Shown here in pieces: positions 40,894-48,337 of a stretch of 64,000 bases of DNA. The stretch spans positions 3,038,001 through 3,102,000 of the forward strand of contig NZ_CP169217.1 in NCBI RefSeq assembly GCF_041897535.1, written 5' to 3'. The notes beneath the pieces are model-generated. The model saw only the letters and a list, made by a program, of their open reading frames with translations, was not told where the DNA came from and made no database searches. The stretch is from Methylomicrobium lacus_A (GTDB lineage: Bacteria; Pseudomonadota; Gammaproteobacteria; Methylococcales; Methylomonadaceae). The position numbers were made by a program, and so were the translations under genes. Positions within the stretch are counted from its first letter, which is position 1; every line of letters starts with the position of its first letter.

Positions 40894-41256
40894 ATGCGAC
40901 ACAGAAAATCCGGAAAAAAATTCAACATCACCAGTAGCCACCGCAAGGCGCTGTTCAGCAGCATGACATGCGCTTTGATCAACCATGAGCTGATCAAGAC
41001 CACCTTGCCAAAAGCCAAGGAATTGAGAAGATATGCAGAGCCTTTGATCACCCTGTCCAAAGAGGACAGCGTGGCTAAACGCCGCGTGGCTTTCGCGAAA
41101 CTGCGCGATCGTGATGTCGTGACCAAATTGTTCAATGAACTGGGTCCGCGTTATCAAGGCAGACCGGGCGGCTACCTGCGCATCATGAAATGCGGCTTCA
41201 GAGCCGGTGACGATGCGCCGATGGCTTACGTCGAGCTGGTTGACAGACCGCAATAA
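40894..41256 (+). CDS. rplQ: 50S ribosomal protein L17
   Basis: L17 lies near the tunnel exit. The 120-residue product starts MRHRKSGKKFNITSSHRKAL and ends in GFRAGDDAPMAYVELVDR. It is the last gene of the ribosomal block and is followed 19 nt later by a strong bidirectional terminator. Confidence 0.98.
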   Translation: MRHRKSGKKFNITSSHRKALFSSMTCALINHELIKTTLPKAKELRRYAEPLITLSKEDSVAKRRVAFAKLRDRDVVTKLFNELGPRYQGRPGGYLRIMKCGFRAGDDAPMAYVELVDRPQ

Positions 41257-41275
41257 GATTCGTCAAAGAGCAAAT

Positions 41276-41304
41276 AAAAAAGCCGGGTAAATCCCGGCTT
41301 TTTT
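41276..41304. terminator. Bidirectional intrinsic terminator between rplQ and the ferredoxin gene
   Basis: AAAAAAGCCGGG pairs perfectly with CCCGGCTTTTTT around the 5-nt loop TAAAT. A-tract and T-tract on opposite sides make it active on both strands. It ends the 31-kb ribosomal block from the left and the convergent ferredoxin gene from the right. Confidence 0.9.
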
Positions 41305-41354
41305 GTGTCTGTGAAATTCGAATCGTTGCCGATTCGAATCTCAAGCGTGGAAAA

Positions 41355-41678
41355 TTATTTTTCCAGATATTGGATCTTGTTTTCTTTGCCGTTCCAGTCG
41401 TCGGCTTCCGGCAACGCGTCTTTGACTTCGGTGATGCTGGGCCATTTCTTGGACAGTTCGGCGTTCAGCGCAATAAACTGTTGTTGATCATCGGGAACTT
41501 CATCTTCCGCAAAAATCGCATTCGCCGGGCATTCAGGCTCGCATAAAGTGCAGTCAATGCATTCATCGGGGTCGATGACCAAAAAATTGGGACCTTCGTG
41601 AAAACAATCGACCGGGCAAACATCCACGCAGTCGGTAAATTTACATTTGATACAGTTTTCTGTGACTACAAAAGCCAT
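41355..41678 (-). CDS. fdxA: 7Fe ferredoxin (3Fe-4S plus 4Fe-4S), FdxA type
   Basis: A small electron-transfer protein of 107 residues. The N-terminal cluster pattern CIKCKFTDCVDVCPVDCF provides Cys9, Cys17 (3Fe-4S) with Cys21 and Cys25. The second motif CIDCTLCEPECP provides the rest of the 4Fe-4S set. The C-terminal tail of about 45 residues is typical of the Azotobacter FdI/FdxA class. It is monocistronic, with a possible extended -10 (TGGTATCAT, plus-strand 41726-41731) upstream and the terminator at 41276-41304 downstream. The redox partner is not evident from context. Confidence 0.93.
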   Translation of the reverse strand: MAFVVTENCIKCKFTDCVDVCPVDCFHEGPNFLVIDPDECIDCTLCEPECPANAIFAEDEVPDDQQQFIALNAELSKKWPSITEVKDALPEADDWNGKENKIQYLEK

Positions 41679-41821
41679 AATTATTTCCGGGAAAGTTGTC
41701 GAGTTAGGGTCGTGAAAGGGGGGCTATGATACCAGAAACCGGGGGATGATAGAATACCCCATCGGTTCTGCGCGGTTATGAATCAAACAGATGCGCTAGT
41801 TGAGCGGACTTGCGGCCTTGT

Positions 41822-42508
41822 TTAGCGGACATTGGCGGCATGACTGAACGACGCGAAAACAGTGTTGTCCGCATCGGATGCCGTCTCTTTGATTTTATTC
41901 AGCGCTCTTTGCGCTTCCGCCTTCAATTGATTGTCGGCAAAAGTTTGTTCGGGGCGTGCCGGCGCATTCGCGGCGTTTTCGAGATGTTTTTTCGCTTCTT
42001 CCGTGCGGTCCTGCGATAACAGAAAATTACCGTAGTAGTAATTGCTGTCGATGCCCTTCGGATTGATCTTGAGTGCGGTTTCGAGCAAGGTTTTGGCCTT
42101 GTCTTCATCGCCGAAGGCGACCGGCCATTTCGGCACCATGTAATACAGCGTGCCCAGCGTTACATAGGCCGAGCCCTCCATGGCTTGCGGGTTGATGTCG
42201 ATCGCTTTTTGCAGCAGTTCCTTGGCTTCAGTGACCAGCGATAACGCCGTCATCGCGCCTTGGTGGTCGGCGTAGGTCGCCTTGATCACCGCTTCCCAAA
42301 CGATCGGTTCGGCGGCATTCGGATGTTGCTGCTCGAGTGCCGCCGTTTTTTTTAATAGCTGCCGATAGGCATTGCCTTGTTGTGCTTTGGGGGTTTTGTA
42401 ATAAATTGCCGCCCATTCGCTTTCAATCGACTGCAAGTTGTTGCCGAGTGTGTCCGCAACAACTTGGTTGGAAAGTAGTAACAATGCAACAAAAGTAGTT
42501 TTTTTCAT
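41822..42508 (-). CDS. Periplasmic TPR-like protein of unknown function
   Basis: The 228-residue product has a classical signal peptide (MKKTTFVALLLLSNQVVA, cleavage probably after VVA). The mature part is helical with TPR-like repeats: AKELLQKAIDINPQA near 105-120 and KAKTLLETALKINPKG near 140-155. The YYYGNFLLSQDRTEEAKKHL block follows. It is probably a periplasmic or envelope-attached adaptor. No catalytic motif is seen and I do not recognise the family. It appears to be transcribed from its own promoter directly before the start codon, without a Shine-Dalgarno sequence (see the promoter at 42516-42544). Confidence 0.8.
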   Translation of the reverse strand: MKKTTFVALLLLSNQVVADTLGNNLQSIESEWAAIYYKTPKAQQGNAYRQLLKKTAALEQQHPNAAEPIVWEAVIKATYADHQGAMTALSLVTEAKELLQKAIDINPQAMEGSAYVTLGTLYYMVPKWPVAFGDEDKAKTLLETALKINPKGIDSNYYYGNFLLSQDRTEEAKKHLENAANAPARPEQTFADNQLKAEAQRALNKIKETASDADNTVFASFSHAANVR

Positions 42509-42515
42509 ACAGCGA

Positions 42516-42544
42516 ACTATAGAGCAAACTTTATCTCAATTCAA
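42516..42544 (-). promoter_or_regulatory. Promoter giving a likely leaderless mRNA
   Basis: On the minus strand, TTGAAT (42544-42539) and TATAGT (42521-42516) are spaced 17 bp. The -10 ends 7 bp before the ATG at 42508, so transcription should begin at or next to the start codon. No Shine-Dalgarno sequence exists in this gap. Confidence 0.6.
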
Positions 42545-42690
42545 TCATTTTCTGAAATATTTTTGAGCGCGCTCGGCGAGGCTGGAAAAGTATGCCGTCT
42601 ATGATTCTTGCTGCATAATAAAACAATGACTTAGCGTTTCATTCGGGGGCGGAATAACGGCCTGATCGCCGTGGATTGGCGTAAATAGGG

Positions 42691-43167
42691 TTAATTGCCG
42701 CGCCATTCGGAATAAGGATGGTGCGCCAGATTGTTGTTGTAATAACGCAAATCATCGGTGACTTCGGCGCCAAGCCAGGCCGGCTTGGCAAAAGACTGGC
42801 CGATGGCGTCGAGTTCGATTTCAGCGACGATCAAGCCCTGATTGGCGCCTTCGAATTCGTCGATCTCCCACAGATCAGGACCGTGTTGCACATAATGGCG
42901 CGTCTTTTCGATCAGCGGCTTGTTGCACAAATTGGACAGAATTTCCTGGGCATCGGCGAGCGGAATCTCATATTCATATTCAAGCCGGTGCGTGCCGATC
43001 GTTGCGCTTTTGATGTTCAGCCAGGCGCGCTGTTCGCAAATCCGGACCCGGATCGAACTGGTCGGCTGCGAACTCAGATAACCTTGCCTGAATGTTTCGG
43101 AATGCTCGATCTCATGCCGCCAATCCTCGTTCGCGAGTAAAAATTTATGTTCGACTTCTAATGCCAT
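42691..43167 (-). CDS. CYTH domain protein (probable inorganic triphosphatase or related)
   Basis: The 158-residue product starts MALEVEHKFLL, containing the N-terminal ExExK motif of CYTH triphosphate-tunnel enzymes (EVEHK at residues 4-8). It has the conserved tunnel residues SIRVRICEQRAWLNIK and WEIDEFEG, plus AEIELDAIGQSF. Such proteins hydrolyse triphosphate or other tri- or tetra-phosphates. There is no CHAD domain, so it is the short single-domain type. I chose the ATG at 43167 because AAGGA lies 8 nt upstream. An ATG 11 codons upstream is less likely. The substrate is unknown. Confidence 0.85.
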   Translation of the reverse strand: MALEVEHKFLLANEDWRHEIEHSETFRQGYLSSQPTSSIRVRICEQRAWLNIKSATIGTHRLEYEYEIPLADAQEILSNLCNKPLIEKTRHYVQHGPDLWEIDEFEGANQGLIVAEIELDAIGQSFAKPAWLGAEVTDDLRYYNNNLAHHPYSEWRGN

Positions 43168-43326
43168 GCGTTTTTCCTTTGCTAAAATCGGATAGTTCAA
43201 AATGCCGTATTGTAAAACAACCGTAAGCCTAATTCGTCATGATGGTCCACTGCGCGGACGAGTGCGCGAAAAAAGAGACAGAGCGGCCGTTTCGATCACT
43301 TCGCGCTTTGTTTCAGCCGCAAGCAA

Positions 43327-43361
43327 TGCTAAAGTAGTACTTGACTAAATGGGTGGGGATT
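43327..43361 (+). promoter_or_regulatory. Candidate sodB promoter with an IscR-like (Rrf2) type 1 site
   Basis: An extended -10 TGCTAAAGT lies at 43327-43335. Directly after it, at 43337-43361, is a segment with core ACTTGACTAAAT followed by GGGTGGGGATT. It fits 19 of 25 positions of the IscR type 1 consensus ATASYYGACTRWWWYAGTC-RRSTAT as I recall it. The left half is near perfect and the right half weak. A site at this place could repress sodB. Confidence 0.35.
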
Positions 43362-43408
43362 CCGCTTCATGGGTCGCAACATGTTCAACTGATTAAGGAC
43401 TTAATTAC

Positions 43409-43990
43409 ATGGCTTTCGAACTTCCTGCTTTGCCTTATGCTAAAAATAGTTTGGCGCCGCATATTTCCGAAGAAACGCTCGAGTATCATTACGGAAAGCA
43501 TCACCAAACCTATGTGACGAATTTGAACAATTTGGTTCCCGGCACCGAATTTGAAGGTTTATCCTTGGAAGAGATTGTTTTGAAATCTTCAGGCGGGATC
43601 TTCAACAACGCGGCGCAAGTCTGGAATCATACTTTTTATTGGAACAGCCTGTCTCCCAATGGCGGCGGCGAGCCGACCGGCGCGCTGGCCGATGCGATCA
43701 ATGCGACTTTCGGTTCTTTCGCGAAATTCAAGGAAGAATTCACCAAATGCGCGGTCACGACTTTCGGTTCAGGTTGGGCATGGCTGGTCAAGAATGCCGA
43801 CGGCAGTCTGGCTTTGGTCAGCACCAGCAACGCCGGTTGCCCATTGACCGCGGGTCAAAAACCGCTGGTGACCTGCGATGTTTGGGAGCACGCCTATTAC
43901 ATCGACTACCGCAATGCCCGTCCAGCCTATCTGGAAGCCTTCTGGTCGTTGGTTAACTGGGAATTTGCGGCAGCGAATTTCGCGGCTTAA
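43409..43990 (+). CDS. sodB: Superoxide dismutase, iron type
   Basis: SodB disproportionates superoxide to peroxide and oxygen in the cytoplasm. The 193-residue protein has the metal ligands His27, His74, Asp157 and His161 (DVWEHAYYIDYRNARP). Gln70 in NNAAQVWNHTFYW is the iron-type outer-sphere residue (manganese enzymes have it in the C-terminal half). No signal peptide is seen. It stands alone behind a possible IscR-like site and is followed by a strong terminator. Confidence 0.96.
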   Translation: MAFELPALPYAKNSLAPHISEETLEYHYGKHHQTYVTNLNNLVPGTEFEGLSLEEIVLKSSGGIFNNAAQVWNHTFYWNSLSPNGGGEPTGALADAINATFGSFAKFKEEFTKCAVTTFGSGWAWLVKNADGSLALVSTSNAGCPLTAGQKPLVTCDVWEHAYYIDYRNARPAYLEAFWSLVNWEFAAANFAA

Positions 43991-44004
43991 TTTTCTCCGA
44001 TCTC

Positions 44005-44036
44005 AAAACCTTCCGCGTGCATGCGCGGAAGGTTTT
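44005..44036 (+). terminator. Terminator of sodB
   Basis: AAAACCTTCCGCG pairs perfectly with CGCGGAAGGTTTT around TGCATG, 15 nt after the sodB stop. The T-tract is short but the stem of 13 bp is strong. With A and T runs on both sides it could work in either direction. Confidence 0.8.
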
Positions 44037-44113
44037 CGCTTGCGCGCTGAAACTCTTGTAAGATTAGCCGGTCTACACTTTCGTATTTCACTTTTCACGA
44101 GGAAAAACATTCG

Positions 44114-44785
44114 ATGAATCTCAATAAAGCCGTGATCGCCCGCCCCGAATCCGAGGTGTTGGCGACCAACAAAATGCTGCGCAATACCTATATGCTGCTG
44201 TCGATGACGCTGCTGTTCAGCGCGCTGACCGCCGGGCTTTCGATGACGCTGAATCTGCCGCATCCGGGCATGGTACTCACGCTGGTCGGCTATTTCGGCT
44301 TGCTGTTTCTGACCACCAAGCTGCGCAACAGTGCCTGGGGTTTGGTGTCGATCTTTGCGTTGACCGGTTTCATGGGATTGACCTTGGGTCCGATCATCAA
44401 CCAGTACCTGCATGCCTTCACCAACGGCGATCAACTGGTGATGACCGCACTGGGCGGCACCGGCGTCATTTTCCTCGGCCTGTCGGCTTACGCCTTGACC
44501 ACCCGCAAGGATTTCAGCTTCATGGGCGGATTCCTGATGGTCGGCGTACTGGTTGCCTTTCTGGCCGGTCTGGGCGCGATCTTCTTCACGATTCCGGCGC
44601 TGTCGCTCGCGGTTTCCGCGATGTTTATCCTGTTGATGGCCGGCATGATCCTGTTCGAAACCAGCAACATCGTGCACGGCGGCGAAACCAACTATATTAT
44701 GGCGACCATTTCGCTGTATGTTTCGATCTATAACCTGTTCTTGAGTTTGTTGCAGTTGCTCGGTGTGTTCGGCGGCGACGACTAA
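44114..44785 (+). CDS. Bax inhibitor-1 / YccA family membrane protein
   Basis: The 223-residue product has seven predicted membrane segments and the signature of bacterial BI-1 (TMBIM) proteins: LRNTYMLLSMTLLFSALTAG at residues about 20-40, GPIINQYL and GLGAIFFTIPALSLAVS. The C-terminal end of the family is present, with NYIMATISLYVSIYNLFLSL. E. coli relatives (YccA, YbhL) include a modulator of FtsH proteolysis. The family is also linked to calcium leak. The function here is unproven. It follows sodB after its terminator and precedes a strong terminator. Confidence 0.9.
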   Translation: MNLNKAVIARPESEVLATNKMLRNTYMLLSMTLLFSALTAGLSMTLNLPHPGMVLTLVGYFGLLFLTTKLRNSAWGLVSIFALTGFMGLTLGPIINQYLHAFTNGDQLVMTALGGTGVIFLGLSAYALTTRKDFSFMGGFLMVGVLVAFLAGLGAIFFTIPALSLAVSAMFILLMAGMILFETSNIVHGGETNYIMATISLYVSIYNLFLSLLQLLGVFGGDD

Positions 44786-44826
44786 ATAGCTTATTCCCCG
44801 GCTTTTCGCCGACAATCCCCATGCAG

Positions 44827-44864
44827 AGCCCCGAAATGCAGATCCGCATTTCGGGGCTTTTTTT
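44827..44864. terminator. Strong intrinsic terminator between the BI-1 gene and tamB
   Basis: AGCCCCGAAATGC and GCATTTCGGGGCT form a perfect 13-bp stem with a 6-nt loop, followed by seven Ts. It ends transcription from the left. On the other strand there is no equal T-tract, so it is less certain as a tamB terminator, although tamB ends 5 nt away. Confidence 0.9.
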
Positions 44865-44869
44865 CAGAG

Positions 44870-47800
44870 TCAATCCTTGTCCAGCCGGTATTTCAAATCG
44901 AGTCGTTGCGATTGGCCGGTCCGGGTCTCAAGGCTGAAATCCTTGCTCAACTGCTGTTTGAGCGTAACGCCATAGCTAGTCGAAAACAGGCCGAGCGTCA
45001 GACCCAGGTAGAGGTCCGGGTTGATGTATTTGCCCAAGCGTAAGGCGGACTCCTTCAAGGTCTTGCTGTCTTCGATCTCGATCTGGTCGAACCCCAGCTT
45101 GCTGCTCAGCCAGGTAAGTTCTCCGGCGCCATAACTCAAGGCGGCCTTGGCCAAGGCCTCGGACTCCGAACCGCTGGCGCTTTGCAGCGAGTGGCCGGTA
45201 AGGAGATAAGCCAGGGCTTCGGATTCGGGCAGCGGAGGCCGGGCCGAAACTTTCGTTTGCGGTGCTTGCACGGGGCCGGTAACGGTCAAAACGGCGGTGA
45301 TGTCTTCGCCGGAGACTTTACGCGTGGCTTCGAAGTTCAGCCACGGATTATCCAGCGGCCCATTGAACAGAAATTCGCCTTTGTCTATCGTCAAATTCTG
45401 GCCGTAAGCCTTGTATTTGGCTTCCTTCATCGCCACCCGGCCCTGCATGCGCTGGGTGCCGGACGCCGCGGTATAGCGCAGTTTGCCGGTCAGTTTCGTA
45501 TCGATTCCGAAACCCGAGAAGCGGACATTATCGTCAAGGACGATGCCAAGGTCAGCCCGGACGTTCGCGGGCGTTTTTTGCCCGCTCTCGGCAACCTGGC
45601 CGACGATCACTTCATCGCCGCTCGGTGCGACGGCATTTTTGGGCGGTTCGATCAGCTTCAGCTCGGCTCTATCGATAGTGATATCGCCTTCGGCCTGCAC
45701 GGCGTTATCGGCATGTTTGATCGTCAGGCGCGGAGAGATGCTGATTTCGGCTTCCGGCAGTTTGGCGATTTCAAAGGCGTTTCCTCTCACCCGGACTTCG
45801 GTCGGAAATCCGGCGGCAGGGTCCAGGTTGATGCGGCCGTCAAGTTGCAGCGATCCCTTGCCGGAGCCGATGCGCCCGCTCAGATCGAGGCGCCCGGTTT
45901 GCCCGGCGCGGCTTAGTAGTTTCAGTTCGATAGGCGAAAGGCGAATGCCGGTCGCGGGCAGGTCCAGGCTGGCATTGCCGAGTTGCACTTGGCCGCTGAC
46001 ATCAGGCCGCGCGGTGTCGCCCGCAAGATGCAGTTCGGCCGTCAGCCGGCCTTGCAGGTTTTGAATCTCCGGCACCAGCGCATCGACCGGCGTCAGATCG
46101 GCGATCGAGGCCTGAAGCGTGCCCGACAGCAGCGACGGGTCGGCCGCCGGCGCGGGCGAGGCCGCCACTTGGGCGCTGATAAAATCGCTGCCGCTCAATC
46201 CGATACGTAAATCGGCGGCGAGGCCGTCATTCCGGTAGCGTGCGCTCAGTCGCGTGGCGGACAGGGGTAGGTTCAATTCGGCGCTCCTCTCTTGTTTGAA
46301 TTGCAAGGAAGCCCTCGGGAGGAAGGCCTCGGCATCGGCCGTCCAGCGTTCGCCCTCCTTGAGCGCGGACGTTTTCGCATCGAATTGACCGCTCAGGCCG
46401 ATGTTTTCGGGCAGCCAGGGGCCGGCCATGGCGAGGTCGATGTTGACGGCCTCGGCCTCGGCCTGCAAGCGGCGTTTGAGCCCTCCGTTTAGGGCAAGAC
46501 AGAATCTTGAAGCGGCGCGGGTCAGACAGTTTCTCGGCAGATTCGCGGTGATGTCGTCCTGCCTGATCTCTGTGCGCAGGGGCCAGGGGTGTTCGAGTTG
46601 CCATGTTTTCAGCCGATCATCTTCGATCGTCAATTTTTCCAGCGTACCGTTCCAGATGGGTTTTCGTAGGCTGCCGCTCAGCGCCGTGTCGATTTTTGCG
46701 GTGTGGGTGGTCAAGGCCGCCTGAAAATGATGATTGGCGAGTGAACCGGCGCCTTGCAAGTTGAACTTTTCGACCGCTTGTCCCGCCATCTGCAAGCCTT
46801 TGATGTCGAGTCCGATGACCGAGCGTGCGGCCAATGTCTCGGCATAATTCAGGTGCATGTCGAGCCGGTCGAGCCGCAAGTCCCGGTAACGCAGCCCGTA
46901 GGCTTGCAGTTTGGCGTTGACCGCGGGGTTCTGATAATCGCCGCGCACCTGGATTTCACCGTTGAGCGAGCCGTTCAGCCCTGGCCAGACTGCGGCCAGC
47001 CTCGGCGCGTCGAGCGCAACATCGAGGCTGGATCCTTGTGCCGCCAGGATGCCGGAGGCCGACAAGCGATTATCCGCCGATTGCAGCCGCAAGCGCTCGA
47101 TCTGGAGACGCCGATCGGCGAAGGCCAGTTTGCCGGCGCCTTGGATCGTGCTCTCGAACAGTTTGCCGTCGAGGGTTTCGATCTCCAGTTTGCCGGCGAT
47201 CTTGTCATCGGCGAAATTTCCAGATGCGGACGCTTGTAGGTTCAGCATGCCAGGCACGCCGACAACAAAATCGCCGGTATTCAGGTTTGTTGCGTCGAGC
47301 CGCAGCGAAAAAGCCGGCGCATCCCGCCAAGACAGCGTGCCGCTGGCGATCAGCTTGCCCTGCCGGGGACTCAATGCCAGCTGATCGAGGTTGAACGAAT
47401 CGGTGTCGCCGGAACCCTTGAGACTGGCACCGAACGGCGCGGCCTTTTCGATCGCCATTTCCGAAATCACTTCGATCCGGTAAGCGTTCGGCGTACCGGT
47501 CAAGGTCAGCCGGCCGTCCTTGGCCTCGGCTTGCGCTGGGCCGGTCAACGGCCATTGCAATTTTTGCCAGCGTCCCGATACGCTAAACGCGGGGGATTCG
47601 CCACTCAGATCGAGACGGGACTGATGGGTCATTCGAAGCGCGCCATTGATGCTGCCGGACAGCGACAGTTCGTTCAGCGTGCCTTGCACCACGATATCGC
47701 CATCGATAGACGGCATCTCCGGCCGCTTGAAGGTCCAGTTGAGTCGGCCCGACATGGGCAGTTTGTCGGTTAGGTCGGCCTCGGCGTCGCCCTTGATGGT

Positions 47801-48337
47801 CAATTCGGGCATTGCGAGCGACACATCGCGCAGCTTAAGCACTTGGTCTTGCAGGGAGGCGCTCAAGCGGAAGCGGTCGAGCGTAATGTCCTGATTCCGG
47901 TTTTTATAGCGGACGTTGCGCAAATCGACCTGTTCGATGCGAATCGCGAGAGGGACGCGCGGCATCGAAAACGGCTCCGGCTTATCCGAAGGCGGATAAT
48001 CGGCGATTCTCTCGATCGCAAGATCGGCGCTTTCGATCGCGTCGACCGCCACTTCGCCGGCGAACAGGCGCGGCGGATGCCAGGCGAAAACGAATTTTCC
48101 CAGCGTGACCCGTTCGGTATCGCTGGTGTAGCTGAGCTGGGTCAGCGTCAATCGATCGAGCAGCGTGCCGTCGATCCGCTGTACCGAGATGTCGGCGTCC
48201 GCCGCCCGCAACAGCGTGTTGATCAGCCAGCGGCTGCCTGTCTCGCTAGCGATCAAAATCAGCAGCAGCACCGGAGTGCACAAGCCTGCGGCGAGGAGGC
48301 CTACGATGAAGCGCACGCCGGGAGGTCTGCGCTTCAT
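44870..48337 (-). CDS. tamB: Translocation and assembly module subunit TamB
   Basis: TamB is a long inner-membrane-anchored periplasmic protein that works with TamA in outer-membrane protein and lipid transport. The 1155-residue protein has a single N-terminal membrane helix (about 9-30). A long beta-taco body of repeated strands with many LxLxG patterns (SGSINGALRM, LSGRIGSGKGSLQLDGRI) follows, and the conserved C-terminal DUF490 domain spans about 800-1155 and ends LDLKYRLDKD. It starts within the tamA stop codon (ATGA overlap), so the pair is made together. Confidence 0.93.
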   Translation of the reverse strand: MKRRPPGVRFIVGLLAAGLCTPVLLLILIASETGSRWLINTLLRAADADISVQRIDGTLLDRLTLTQLSYTSDTERVTLGKFVFAWHPPRLFAGEVAVDAIESADLAIERIADYPPSDKPEPFSMPRVPLAIRIEQVDLRNVRYKNRNQDITLDRFRLSASLQDQVLKLRDVSLAMPELTIKGDAEADLTDKLPMSGRLNWTFKRPEMPSIDGDIVVQGTLNELSLSGSINGALRMTHQSRLDLSGESPAFSVSGRWQKLQWPLTGPAQAEAKDGRLTLTGTPNAYRIEVISEMAIEKAAPFGASLKGSGDTDSFNLDQLALSPRQGKLIASGTLSWRDAPAFSLRLDATNLNTGDFVVGVPGMLNLQASASGNFADDKIAGKLEIETLDGKLFESTIQGAGKLAFADRRLQIERLRLQSADNRLSASGILAAQGSSLDVALDAPRLAAVWPGLNGSLNGEIQVRGDYQNPAVNAKLQAYGLRYRDLRLDRLDMHLNYAETLAARSVIGLDIKGLQMAGQAVEKFNLQGAGSLANHHFQAALTTHTAKIDTALSGSLRKPIWNGTLEKLTIEDDRLKTWQLEHPWPLRTEIRQDDITANLPRNCLTRAASRFCLALNGGLKRRLQAEAEAVNIDLAMAGPWLPENIGLSGQFDAKTSALKEGERWTADAEAFLPRASLQFKQERSAELNLPLSATRLSARYRNDGLAADLRIGLSGSDFISAQVAASPAPAADPSLLSGTLQASIADLTPVDALVPEIQNLQGRLTAELHLAGDTARPDVSGQVQLGNASLDLPATGIRLSPIELKLLSRAGQTGRLDLSGRIGSGKGSLQLDGRINLDPAAGFPTEVRVRGNAFEIAKLPEAEISISPRLTIKHADNAVQAEGDITIDRAELKLIEPPKNAVAPSGDEVIVGQVAESGQKTPANVRADLGIVLDDNVRFSGFGIDTKLTGKLRYTAASGTQRMQGRVAMKEAKYKAYGQNLTIDKGEFLFNGPLDNPWLNFEATRKVSGEDITAVLTVTGPVQAPQTKVSARPPLPESEALAYLLTGHSLQSASGSESEALAKAALSYGAGELTWLSSKLGFDQIEIEDSKTLKESALRLGKYINPDLYLGLTLGLFSTSYGVTLKQQLSKDFSLETRTGQSQRLDLKYRLDKD

